From: an uncultured Bryobacteraceae bacterium
GTDB taxonomy: Bacteria > Acidobacteriota > Terriglobia > Bryobacterales > Bryobacteraceae
Length of the DNA stretch: 64,000 nucleotides
Direction of reading: 5' to 3'
Assembly (NCBI GenBank): GCA_938003835.1
Contig: CALKXJ010000004.1
Location: 62,001 to 126,000 of the forward strand
Made by a program: the position numbers and the translations under genes. Under the pieces are notes generated by a model. The model made no database searches. It was not told the origin of the DNA and worked only from the letters and a program-made list of their open reading frames with translations. Shown in pieces: positions 26,138 to 33,765 of this stretch. Each line of letters starts with the position of its first letter. The stretch's first letter is position 1.

Positions 26138-27625
26138 CTAGCCGCCGCTGCGCAGCTTCTCCACGGCCCTGTCGATCCGCCGCAGACATTTGTCCCGGCC
26201 TACGACCTCGAGCGTCTCAAAAAGCGGCGGCGCCGCCTTGCGGCCGCAGACGGCCACCCGGATAGGCTGAAACATCTGGCCGGTCTTTAGGCCCAGGCGG
26301 GCGGCCTCGGCGCGCAGGGCCGTCTCGATGGCCTCCTTCCGGAAGTCCACCTCGGCGAGAACGGCGCGCGCCCGCTCGAGCGCCGCCAGCGCCATCGCGG
26401 CGTCCGCTTTTTGCGGGATGAGATCCTCGACGGGGTAGGGCGCGAGCTCCTCGTCGAAGAAGAAGTTGGCCACGGCTGGTGCGTCGGCGAGCCTGGTGAT
26501 GCGCTCCCGGATCAGCGGCACCACGGCGAGCAACTGCTCGCGCGACGGCCGGTATCCGGCGGCTTCGAAGAAGGGCATCAGCCTGCCGGCGAGGTCCTCG
26601 ATAGAAAGCTGGCGGATGTAGTGGCCGTTGAAGTGATCGAGCTTCTCGTAGTTCCACACGGCCGGCGCGGGATTGACGCGCTCCAGCGTGAACCGTTCGA
26701 TCAGCTCCGCCCGGCTCATGATTTCGGTCTTGTCGTCGTAGCTCCAGCCGAGCAGCGCCATGAAGTTGACGAGCGCCTCGGGCAGGTAACCCAGCTCGCG
26801 GAACTGGCGCACGAAGACCGGCCGGACGGAACCGTCCGGGGCGCGCTCCTCGCGCTTGCTGAGCTTGCCTTTGCCGCTCGGATTGAGGATCAGCGGCAGG
26901 TGCGCCATCACGGGCGGCTCCCAGCCGAAGGCGCCGTACAGATGCACGTGCAGCGGCAAGCTGGCCAGCCATTCATCTCCGCGGAGGATGTGGCTGATCT
27001 CCATGAAATGGTCGTCGACGACATTCGCCAGGTGGTAGGTGGGAAAACCGTCGGACTTCAAGAGAACCGCATCGCGGAGAACCTCGTTCGGAAAGGTGAT
27101 GTCTCCCCGAATGGCGTCGTGAACCGTGACGTTGCCTTGGCGAGGCGCGCGAAAACGGACGGCATAGGGCGCCCCACCACTCGCGCGCCGTTCGGATTCT
27201 TCGGCGCTGAGCGCCCCGCAACGGCAACTGTCGCCGGGTTCGGCGCCGGGCTCCTCGCTGTCGGGGGAGGTCGCCTCAGTGCGCTCCGGCGGGCAGAAGC
27301 AGCGGTATGCCATGCCGCGTTCGATCAAGAGGGAGGCGTGGCGGCGGTAAAGCTCGATGCGTTGGCTCTGCACGTAGGGACCGTAGGCGCCGCCGACTTC
27401 GGGCCCCTCGTCCCAATCGAGGCCCAGAAAGCGCAAACCCTCGAGCAGCCAGTCGAGCGCCTGCGAGTTGTAGCGCTTGCGGTCGGTGTCTTCGATGCGG
27501 AGGATGAAGCGGCCGCCGTGGTGGCGGGCGAACAGGTAATTGAACAGCGCGGTCCGCGCGCCGCCGACGTGAAAATCGCCGGTCGGACTTGGCGCATAAC
27601 GGACCCGGACGGTCCGGCTCGTCAT
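26138..27625 (-). CDS. gltX: Glutamyl-tRNA synthetase
   Basis: A 495-residue class Ib synthetase. The HIGH-type motif is RYAPSPTGDFHVGGARTALFNYLFA and the KMSKS-type motif is KGKLSKREE. FILRIEDTDRKRY, LDWDEGPEVGG and WSYDDKTE are also typical. A short Cys-rich stretch (YRCFCPPERTEA and CRCGALS) marks the zinc-binding region found in many GluRS. It follows rsmA by 31 bp and is the last gene of the sigma-factor operon. It should supply Glu-tRNA for translation and tetrapyrrole synthesis. Confidence 0.95.
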   Translation of the reverse strand: MTSRTVRVRYAPSPTGDFHVGGARTALFNYLFARHHGGRFILRIEDTDRKRYNSQALDWLLEGLRFLGLDWDEGPEVGGAYGPYVQSQRIELYRRHASLLIERGMAYRCFCPPERTEATSPDSEEPGAEPGDSCRCGALSAEESERRASGGAPYAVRFRAPRQGNVTVHDAIRGDITFPNEVLRDAVLLKSDGFPTYHLANVVDDHFMEISHILRGDEWLASLPLHVHLYGAFGWEPPVMAHLPLILNPSGKGKLSKREERAPDGSVRPVFVRQFRELGYLPEALVNFMALLGWSYDDKTEIMSRAELIERFTLERVNPAPAVWNYEKLDHFNGHYIRQLSIEDLAGRLMPFFEAAGYRPSREQLLAVVPLIRERITRLADAPAVANFFFDEELAPYPVEDLIPQKADAAMALAALERARAVLAEVDFRKEAIETALRAEAARLGLKTGQMFQPIRVAVCGRKAAPPLFETLEVVGRDKCLRRIDRAVEKLRSGG

Positions 27626-27656
27626 GAACTTTCAAGTATAGCGGGCGGCCCTGACC

Positions 27657-28400
27657 TCACCGCCGCAGGCGAGCCCAGACGGCGATCAACTCCTCGACGG
27701 AAAGCTCTTCGGCGCGGCGTGAGCCTTCCGGGAGCTGCCCGGCGGCGTGGCCGTAAACCGCAGCAAGATTGTTGCGCAGCGTCTTGCGCTTGTGCCGGAA
27801 GCACAGGCGCGCGAACTCGAGGAAGCCCTCCCGGTCCAGGGCGGCGGAGCGGCTGTGAGGCGTCAGGCGCACCACGGCCGAGTCGACCTTGGGCGGGGGC
27901 GCGAAGGCGGTGCGGGGCACGGAGAAGAGGATCTCGACATCGGCCGCCAGTTGCGTGGCGACGGTGAGGAGACCGTACTCGCGGCGGCCGGGGGCGGCTG
28001 TGAGCCGTTCGGCCACTTCCCTCTGCACCAGGAAGACCGCGCCGATGAGCAGGGGGCCCAGCCGCAATACCTTCTCGATCACCGGCGAGGTGATGTAGTA
28101 GGGGAGGTTACCGGCCACTACGGCACGCCCCCACTGTCCCAAGTCAGTAGCAAGGATATCGGACTCGATGACGGTAAGATTTGCTTGCGCGGCGAAGCGG
28201 CGCCGCAGCTCGGCGGCCAGGCGCGGATCGAGCTCGATTGCGATCACCCTTGGCGCTTGCGGAAGCAAGAACGCAGTGAGCTCGCCCGCGCCTGCCCCGA
28301 TTTCGATCACCACCGGCGGATTCCAGGCCGCCACCGCGCGCGCGATCCGCTCCAGGTAGCTGCGGCCGCGAAGGAAATGCTGGCCGAGCCTGCGTCCCAC
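27657..28400 (-). CDS. rsmA: 16S rRNA dimethyladenosine transferase
   Basis: About 247 residues, dimethylating two adjacent adenines in 16S rRNA helix 45. Motifs are RRLGQHFLRG, VIEIGAGAGELTAFLL (SAM binding), VIAIELDPRLA, VVAGNLPYYITSPV (the NLPY catalytic motif) and VDSAVVRL. The start is uncertain: GTG 28400 is the only standard start before the conserved RLGQHF, but has no clear ribosome binding site; the frame continues upstream into the anti-sigma gene. It starts 23 bp after the anti-sigma stop. Confidence 0.92.
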   Translation of the reverse strand: MGRRLGQHFLRGRSYLERIARAVAAWNPPVVIEIGAGAGELTAFLLPQAPRVIAIELDPRLAAELRRRFAAQANLTVIESDILATDLGQWGRAVVAGNLPYYITSPVIEKVLRLGPLLIGAVFLVQREVAERLTAAPGRREYGLLTVATQLAADVEILFSVPRTAFAPPPKVDSAVVRLTPHSRSAALDREGFLEFARLCFRHKRKTLRNNLAAVYGHAAGQLPEGSRRAEELSVEELIAVWARLRR

Positions 28401-28423
28401 CTTCGAGCGGGCAGCCCGAAGGC

Positions 28424-29116
28424 TTACCCTTTCACCTCGACTTCGTCGCCGCGCAGCGTGATGCGCAGCTTCGACGACTTGGGCTGGCCGAACGTGGTGG
28501 CCGGGACGAACTTGGTGCACAGCAAGGTGTTCTCGATCGACTTGCGCAGCGACGGGCTGAGCGTCCAGCCGTGGCCCTGCACGATGGCGTAATCGAGCAT
28601 CTTGCCGCGGTGGTCGATCAGGACCTCGATGACGATGTCGTCTCCGCTCAGACCGAACGACAGCGTGCTCTCGAGCGACGGTCCGGTGCTCAGCACAGTG
28701 GGCACATCGGCGACGCCGTAACGGTCATGGATGGCGTACATGGGCGCCATCAGCGCGAAGATCAGCAGGGCCACCGCCAACCCCCCGCCCACCGGGAGGG
28801 CAAAGGGGCGCATCAAGTTCTCTACCCACAGGGTGGTCCGCGCACGCCACTCCCGCCAGCGGGCTGCCGGGTCCTGCCGGCGAAGCTGCTCCAGACGGGC
28901 CCTCGAGGCCAGCACCTGAAGCGCCGTCGTCACCTCGGTCGAGGGCCTCACCGGCTCCAACTCCGCCAGGGCAGTCTTGAGATTCTGGATCTGATGAAGG
29001 TACAGCGTGCAAGCGGCACAGTCGGCCAGATGCGCCCGCAGGCGGCGCGCCTGATCCGGCTCGATCCCGCCGTCCAGCCACGCTGAAATCTCACGTCTGG
29101 CAGTGCGGCACTTCAT
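28424..29116 (-). CDS. Anti-sigma factor with zinc finger and TonB-C-like periplasmic domain
   Basis: A 230-residue membrane protein. ATG 29116 follows AGGAAG. The N-terminal ZAS domain contains HLADCAAC (HxxxCxxC) at about residues 30-37, expected to hold the sigma factor inactive. After a helical linker comes one transmembrane segment (LPVGGGLAVALLIFALMAPMY). The C-terminal 100 residues (IVIEVLIDHRGKMLDYAIVQ...FVPATTFG) look like a TonB C-terminal fold. The gene lies 13 bp after the ECF sigma gene, the usual sigma/anti-sigma order. A TonB-like sensor on an anti-sigma factor is unusual and suggests that it senses an envelope signal. Confidence 0.85.
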   Translation of the reverse strand: MKCRTARREISAWLDGGIEPDQARRLRAHLADCAACTLYLHQIQNLKTALAELEPVRPSTEVTTALQVLASRARLEQLRRQDPAARWREWRARTTLWVENLMRPFALPVGGGLAVALLIFALMAPMYAIHDRYGVADVPTVLSTGPSLESTLSFGLSGDDIVIEVLIDHRGKMLDYAIVQGHGWTLSPSLRKSIENTLLCTKFVPATTFGQPKSSKLRITLRGDEVEVKG

Positions 29117-29129
29117 GGTTGAGCACTTC

Positions 29130-29819
29130 CTAATCCTGCCCGACCGGCTGGGGCGCCCAGGCAACAGCCTTGACCTGCTCCATCCGCTCAAGCAGCTCCC
29201 TTCGCAGGGCCTCACGGCCGCGAAGGATTCGGGACTTTACCGTCCCCAAGGACACGTTGAGTACCTCGGCGATCTCCTCGTAGCTCAGATCCTCCACGTC
29301 GCGCAATACGACCGCGTCGCGGAACACGGGGTTGATTCTGGCGAGCGCCTGCTCGACCAGCGACCGAGTCTCGGCACCCAGGACCATCTCATAGGGTGAC
29401 CGCCCAGGGTCCGGAAGCACGCTCTGGTAGGAGCGGCCGGATTCCGGCTGGGGTTGTTCGAGGCCGACTTCATGCCGCGAGTGGCGGCTGAACCAGCGGC
29501 GGTGGTTGTGCGCTTCGTTCACAGCAATCCGGTAGATCCAGGTCTTCAGACTGCTCTGCCCACGAAACGAGCCGATGTGGCGAAAGACCTTCAGAAAAAC
29601 TTCCTGCACGACATCGCCGGCTTCGCTGGAGTCCTCCAGCAGGCGGTAGACCAGATTGAAGACGGGCTGCTGATACTGAGCCAGCAGTTTTTCGTACGCT
29701 TCCTGCTCGCCTGCGCGCAGGCCCTCCACCAGCAACACCTCGGCGGCTGACTCCTCGGAGCCGCCGCCCAGCATGAAGCCGCTCAGATGCCCTCCGCCAG
29801 TGCGTTCCTTGTCGGCCAC
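29130..29819 (-). CDS. RNA polymerase sigma factor, ECF (RpoE-like)
   Basis: A 229-residue ECF sigma factor starting at GTG 29819. Region 2 includes FNLVYRLLEDSSEAGDVVQEVFLKVF and SLKTWIYRIAVNEAHNHRRW; region 4 includes VVLRDVEDLSYEEIAEVLNVSLGTVKSRILRGREALR with its helix-turn-helix. About 30 extra N-terminal residues precede region 2. It heads the minus-strand operon sigma - anti-sigma - rsmA - gltX. Regulation by the neighbouring ZAS protein is inferred from order. Target promoters cannot be deduced here. Confidence 0.93.
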   Translation of the reverse strand: MADKERTGGGHLSGFMLGGGSEESAAEVLLVEGLRAGEQEAYEKLLAQYQQPVFNLVYRLLEDSSEAGDVVQEVFLKVFRHIGSFRGQSSLKTWIYRIAVNEAHNHRRWFSRHSRHEVGLEQPQPESGRSYQSVLPDPGRSPYEMVLGAETRSLVEQALARINPVFRDAVVLRDVEDLSYEEIAEVLNVSLGTVKSRILRGREALRRELLERMEQVKAVAWAPQPVGQD

Positions 29820-29883
29820 GTTCCGCCTCTCGCTTCCAATTGTAAGCGGTTAGCGAGCGGCCCGAACCGGTCACTCTAGTGCT

Positions 29884-31017
29884 TTAGACACCGGCCGGCC
29901 GGCGAAGTTCCCCCGCCCGAGAGCAAACCTCTTCATAACACTGCTCATAGAGTGGAATGATCCGGGCGCTCGAAAAGCGTGTGACCGCGGTTCGCCGCGC
30001 CGCGGCCGACATCCGGGCGTAAAGCGCCTCGTCGGTGAGAAGCGCCACGACACGCGCCGCCTGGGCCTCGATATCGCCCGGAGCCTCCAGAAAGCCGTCC
30101 ACGCCGTCAGTGATCAGCTCGGGCAGGCCTCCGACGCGTGTCGCCACCGGGGGCACGCCGCAAGCCATCGCCTCGAGCGCCGCGAGACCGAACGCCTCCA
30201 GATCGCTCGGCAGCAGCAACACGTCGGCCTGGCGAATTAGGCGCTCCACGTGCGCCTGCTTGCCCAGGAACTCCACCCAGCGTTCGACGCCCAGCTCCCG
30301 CGCCAGGTACTCAGCCGGTCCGCGGTCCGGGCCGTCGCCCACCATGACGAGCTCCGCATCCACTTGGCGCCGCACACGCTCGAGAATCCGGACGCAGTCG
30401 ACCGCTCGTTTGACCGGGCGGAAATTCGAGATGTGGATCAGCCGCCTGCGCTCCCGCGGGCCGGGCTCCGCTGGTTTGTAAACATCGCAATTGACGAAAT
30501 TCCGTATCACGCGGATCTCAGTGCGCAGGCCGAAGACCTCGACGGTCCGCATCCGCAGATAGTCGCTCACCGCAGTGACGGCGCTCGATTCTTCTATGGA
30601 GAACCGCGTAATAGGCAGATAGGACCGATCGGCGCCCACCAGCGTGATGTCGGTGCCATGCAAGGTGGTAATGAACGGCAGGCGCCTCTTGCTGCGGAGC
30701 ATCTGCTGCGCCAGAAGCGCCGAGATCGAATGCGGGATCGCGTAGTGGACGTGAAGCAGATCGAGGTTATAGCCTTCGGCGACCTCCGCCATGCGGGAGG
30801 CCAGCGCCAGACAGTAGGGAGGAAATTGAAAGAGCGGGTAGGTAGAAACTTCGACTTCGTGATAGTGGATCCGCGGGGAGTCCGGATCCAGGCGTATGGG
30901 ATTGGCGTAGCAGATGAAGTGAACCTCGTGGCCCCGGGAGGCCAGCTCCAGTCCCAGCTCGGTCGCCAGAATTCCGCTGCCGCCAAACGTGGGATAGCAG
31001 GTGATTCCGATTCTCAC
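29884..31017 (-). CDS. bshA: N-acetyl-alpha-D-glucosaminyl L-malate synthase
   Basis: A 377-residue GT4-family glycosyltransferase, the first enzyme of bacillithiol synthesis (UDP-GlcNAc plus malate). The family signature GITCYPTFGGSGILATELGLELASRGHEVHFI, HVHYAIPHSISALLA, TTLHGTDITLVG and ISNFRPVKR is very strong. The donor-site motif is LPSDLEAFGLAALEAMACGVPPVAT. Translation begins at GTG 31017, which overlaps the preceding stop (GTGA), so it is coupled to the beta-propeller lipoprotein gene. BshB and BshC are not in this window. Length matches BshA exactly. Confidence 0.94.
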   Translation of the reverse strand: MRIGITCYPTFGGSGILATELGLELASRGHEVHFICYANPIRLDPDSPRIHYHEVEVSTYPLFQFPPYCLALASRMAEVAEGYNLDLLHVHYAIPHSISALLAQQMLRSKRRLPFITTLHGTDITLVGADRSYLPITRFSIEESSAVTAVSDYLRMRTVEVFGLRTEIRVIRNFVNCDVYKPAEPGPRERRRLIHISNFRPVKRAVDCVRILERVRRQVDAELVMVGDGPDRGPAEYLARELGVERWVEFLGKQAHVERLIRQADVLLLPSDLEAFGLAALEAMACGVPPVATRVGGLPELITDGVDGFLEAPGDIEAQAARVVALLTDEALYARMSAAARRTAVTRFSSARIIPLYEQCYEEVCSRAGELRRPAGV

Positions 31018-32033
31018 TTGGTCAGCGTAGCATTGCCGATCTTCAGCCAGGCGAGGCCGATCTGTCCGTGAATGTTCTCGGCCGGGTGGGCGATGTCGCC
31101 GCCGCCGAACCAGACGCGGACGCCCTCCGGGGTGACCTCGATCGAGGGGTCGCAAACCACCTTGGCATTCCAGGGCTCGCCTCCGGCCAAAACCGTCTCC
31201 GGTCCCAGGCGCCTCCAGTTGACGCCGTCCTCGGAGACGGCGACGCCAATCCGCCGGATCTCCTGACGGTCGCGGCCCGTATACAGCATCCAGTATCTGC
31301 CGCCGGCGGCCCAGACGGCCGGCTCGCCCAGGCCGTTTTCGTCGAAGGCACCGGGCGGGCCGACTTCGAGCACCGGGTTGGAACGAAGCTTCCACCAGCG
31401 GACGCCGTCGTCCGATTCGGCCACGCCTAAACGCTGGCGCCGCGCGCGGTCCTGACCCAGGAAGAACATATAGAATTTGCCTCCAGCCCGGATTACCCAG
31501 GGGTCCGCCACGCCGCGCTCATCCCAGGCGCCACGAGGACCGGTTTCGAGCACCGGCTGCGGAAGCTTCCGCCAGGCTCTTGCGTCAGGCGAACGCGCCA
31601 GGCCGATGCGCGGAGGATCTCCGGCCTGATACCAGTAATAGAACTCGCCATCGACCACCTCCACGGCGCCGTTCGCGGCGATGTAGCTCCCCTCCCAGGT
31701 GCCCTCGTCGGGGGAAAGCATTCGGCCGTGCTTGGTCCAGGAGATGCCGTCCGGTGAGGTGGCCAGGCCGGTGTGCCAAGTGGCGCCGTCGAAGCCCGAG
31801 TACAGGTTGTAATACAGCCCCTGGTGGCGCACGACGGCCGGGTTGAGCACATCGACGGCGTCGAACTCACCGGGGGCGCCCCGGCGGAGAACCGGGTCCG
31901 GGCGAACCTCCCAGGCCACTGCCGGCTCGCCCGGGGCCGGCGTGCCCGGCGGGGGGAGCCGGAAGTCGCGGTACCGGCCGCAGCCGACGGCCACGAGCGC
32001 CCCAACTACTGCGACCGCAGCGCGGTGCCTCAT
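31014..32033 (-). CDS. Five-bladed beta-propeller lipoprotein (GH43/GH32-like)
   Basis: A 339-residue exported protein starting at ATG 32033, overlapping the kinase stop by ATGA. The signal MRHRAAVAVVGALVAVGC has a plausible lipobox Cys at 18. The rest is built of repeats of the type 'LYYNLYSGFDG...TGLATSPDGISWTKHG', 'FYYWYQAG...IGLARSPDARAWRKL', 'FYMFFLGQD...LGVAESDDGVRWWKL' and 'YWMLYTGRD...IGVAVSEDGVNWRRL'. This is the pattern of arabinanase/fructosidase-superfamily propellers. It may bind or cleave a glycan at the outer membrane. I do not see a confident catalytic triad, so hydrolase activity is uncertain. Confidence 0.82.
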   Translation of the reverse strand: MRHRAAVAVVGALVAVGCGRYRDFRLPPPGTPAPGEPAVAWEVRPDPVLRRGAPGEFDAVDVLNPAVVRHQGLYYNLYSGFDGATWHTGLATSPDGISWTKHGRMLSPDEGTWEGSYIAANGAVEVVDGEFYYWYQAGDPPRIGLARSPDARAWRKLPQPVLETGPRGAWDERGVADPWVIRAGGKFYMFFLGQDRARRQRLGVAESDDGVRWWKLRSNPVLEVGPPGAFDENGLGEPAVWAAGGRYWMLYTGRDRQEIRRIGVAVSEDGVNWRRLGPETVLAGGEPWNAKVVCDPSIEVTPEGVRVWFGGGDIAHPAENIHGQIGLAWLKIGNATLTK

Positions 32034-33136
32034 AGCGGGAGCCGGATCCTGAGCTGCGAACCCGAGCCCGGACGCGAAGTGAGGGTCAGATCGCCTTCGA
32101 AGCCCCGCACGCGGCGCTTGATGCTCTCCGGACCCGCCCGGAGCGCCTCCAGCTCGTCGAGCCGGTAGCTGCCGGCAAACGGGAATCCGGCGCCATCGTC
32201 CCGGACGATGATCTCGAGGGCTCCCTCGGAGCGGGCGAACTCGAGCTCGACCTTGGATGCCCGCGCGTGTTTGAAAACGTTGTGAAGGGCCTCCCGGATG
32301 ATCTTGAGCAGTTCGTGCGCGACTTCCGCGGGCGGCGAGTCCGCGTTCGCCAGGCCGTTCGTGCTTACCTTCAGGCCGGATTCGCGCTCGAAATTCTGAA
32401 CGAGAGCGAGCACGGCGGCGCGAAAGTCCAGCTCGCCGGGACCCTTTCGCAAGGTCTCGAGAAACGCGCGGAGCTCTTCGCACTGAGTCCTGCCTAGCTC
32501 TTGAATCCTTTCGATCTCCTGGCCGGCCGCTTTGGGATCCCGGTCGATGAGCTTGCGTGCAAGCGCCAGCCGGATCTGCAAGCTCGAAAAGGTTTGCAGG
32601 GGGCCGTCATGAAAGTCCGCGGCCAGGCGTTGCCGCTCGGCTTGCCGCTCGCGGGCGGCCACCTGTGACATGTGCGCGACCAGGGCCGCGCGAAGCCGGC
32701 AACCGGTGAGCGTCAAGGCGAGGCCCACGGCAAAGGCCGGGCCAAGAGTGGGCAGGGCATCAGGGCGCAGGAGAAACCAGGGCGTCAGGAAGACGGCGCC
32801 GAGCGCCAGCACCTCGAGCGCGGTGCGGAACATCAGCGCGCCGGCCGTTATGTAAACGAAGAGCAGGGCCGCGGCGGTCGCGCCTCCGGCGCCGGCGAGG
32901 CCCGCGCACAGCAGGAGAGCTCCCCAGTCTGCGAGATGTCCGAAAAAGGCCGTCGAGTACTCTCGCCAGCAGGGGCGGAGCGCGGCCAGCATCGAAGCCG
33001 ACAGGTACAACACCGCAAGCGCCAACTTCCAGCGAGATGATGAAAGGGCAACCGCCAGCACGGCCGCCGCCGGTGCCAGCCGCGCCCATGCGTGCCCGGT
33101 GCGCCAAGGCGCCCGCGCCGCCACGTCCTCATTCAC
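32030..33136 (-). CDS. Membrane sensor histidine kinase, NarL-type (HisKA_3)
   Basis: A 368-residue kinase. I place the start at GTG 33136 (GGGGGTG 7 bp upstream). About 150 residues of hydrophobic N-terminus contain several transmembrane helices, followed by the dimerisation and phosphoacceptor motif RLAADFHDGPLQTF (phosphoaccepting His) and the ATPase domain with EALHNVFKHARASKVE (N box), IIVRDDGAGF (G1 box) and GFEGDLTLTSRPGSGSQLRIRLP. This class normally pairs with a LuxR-type response regulator, but none is encoded nearby. It lies 65 bp after the methyltransferase gene and overlaps the propeller lipoprotein gene. Confidence 0.85.
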   Translation of the reverse strand: MNEDVAARAPWRTGHAWARLAPAAAVLAVALSSSRWKLALAVLYLSASMLAALRPCWREYSTAFFGHLADWGALLLCAGLAGAGGATAAALLFVYITAGALMFRTALEVLALGAVFLTPWFLLRPDALPTLGPAFAVGLALTLTGCRLRAALVAHMSQVAARERQAERQRLAADFHDGPLQTFSSLQIRLALARKLIDRDPKAAGQEIERIQELGRTQCEELRAFLETLRKGPGELDFRAAVLALVQNFERESGLKVSTNGLANADSPPAEVAHELLKIIREALHNVFKHARASKVELEFARSEGALEIIVRDDGAGFPFAGSYRLDELEALRAGPESIKRRVRGFEGDLTLTSRPGSGSQLRIRLPL

Positions 33137-33201
33137 GAACTGCACCCCCGATCGGCTTCGGTTGCCTGCGGCTGCTCTTCCGAATTCCGGATTCCGGTCC
33201 G

Positions 33202-33738
33202 CTAGCGCCGGTAGAGATAGAGCGTATGGCTCCGCCCTTCGCCGTCGTCTTCGATGTTCAGGATCCGGTCGGGGGTCCAGCCCGGCATCGTGAAGTCGTG
33301 GCAGACCACCCGCGCTCCCTTTTTCAACTGCTTCTCCAGGATCGGGCGCACCTTCTCGTTCGAACTGGGCAGAAGGTACACCGTGATCAGATCCGCCTCG
33401 CTGTAATCCTGCTTGAGGATGTCGCCGTGAATCACCTTCGCCCGCCCTTCCAGCCCGAGCTTGCGGATCTTCTGCATGCTCTGCTCGTAAAGATCGGCGT
33501 CGATCTCGACGCCGGTGGCGTGCGCTTGGAACTTCTGCGCGGCCATCACCACGATTCGCCCGTCGCCCGAGCCGAGGTCGAACATCTTCTCGCCGGGTTT
33601 GAGTTCGCCCAGCTCGAGCATCTTCTCCACCACCGATTCGGGCGTGGGGAAGTACGGCGCCAGCCGGTCGGACTCCTCCTGTGCGGCCAGTCCGCAGACG
33701 GCTGCCAGAATCAAGACGCAGCATCGAGCAAGTGCCAT
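33202..33738 (-). CDS. Class I SAM-dependent methyltransferase with signal peptide
   Basis: A 178-residue protein with MALARCCVLILAAVCGLAAQ, a textbook signal peptide, directly followed by a compact methyltransferase domain. Motif I is FDLGSGDGRIVVMAA (residues 53-67), then GVEIDADLYEQS, VIHGDILKQDYSEADLITVYLLPS and a C-terminal VCHDFTMPGW. It resembles the FAM173/ATPSC-KMT type of small lysine methyltransferases by its DLGSGDGR and NEKVRPILEKQLKKGARVV patterns. An exported SAM enzyme is odd because SAM is cytoplasmic. It may be anchored by an uncleaved N-terminus, or the prediction is misleading. It is 27 bp after the propeller gene. Confidence 0.82.
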   Translation of the reverse strand: MALARCCVLILAAVCGLAAQEESDRLAPYFPTPESVVEKMLELGELKPGEKMFDLGSGDGRIVVMAAQKFQAHATGVEIDADLYEQSMQKIRKLGLEGRAKVIHGDILKQDYSEADLITVYLLPSSNEKVRPILEKQLKKGARVVCHDFTMPGWTPDRILNIEDDGEGRSHTLYLYRR

Positions 33739-33765
33739 GGCAATCTCCCGCTTACTCCCAGCCTA

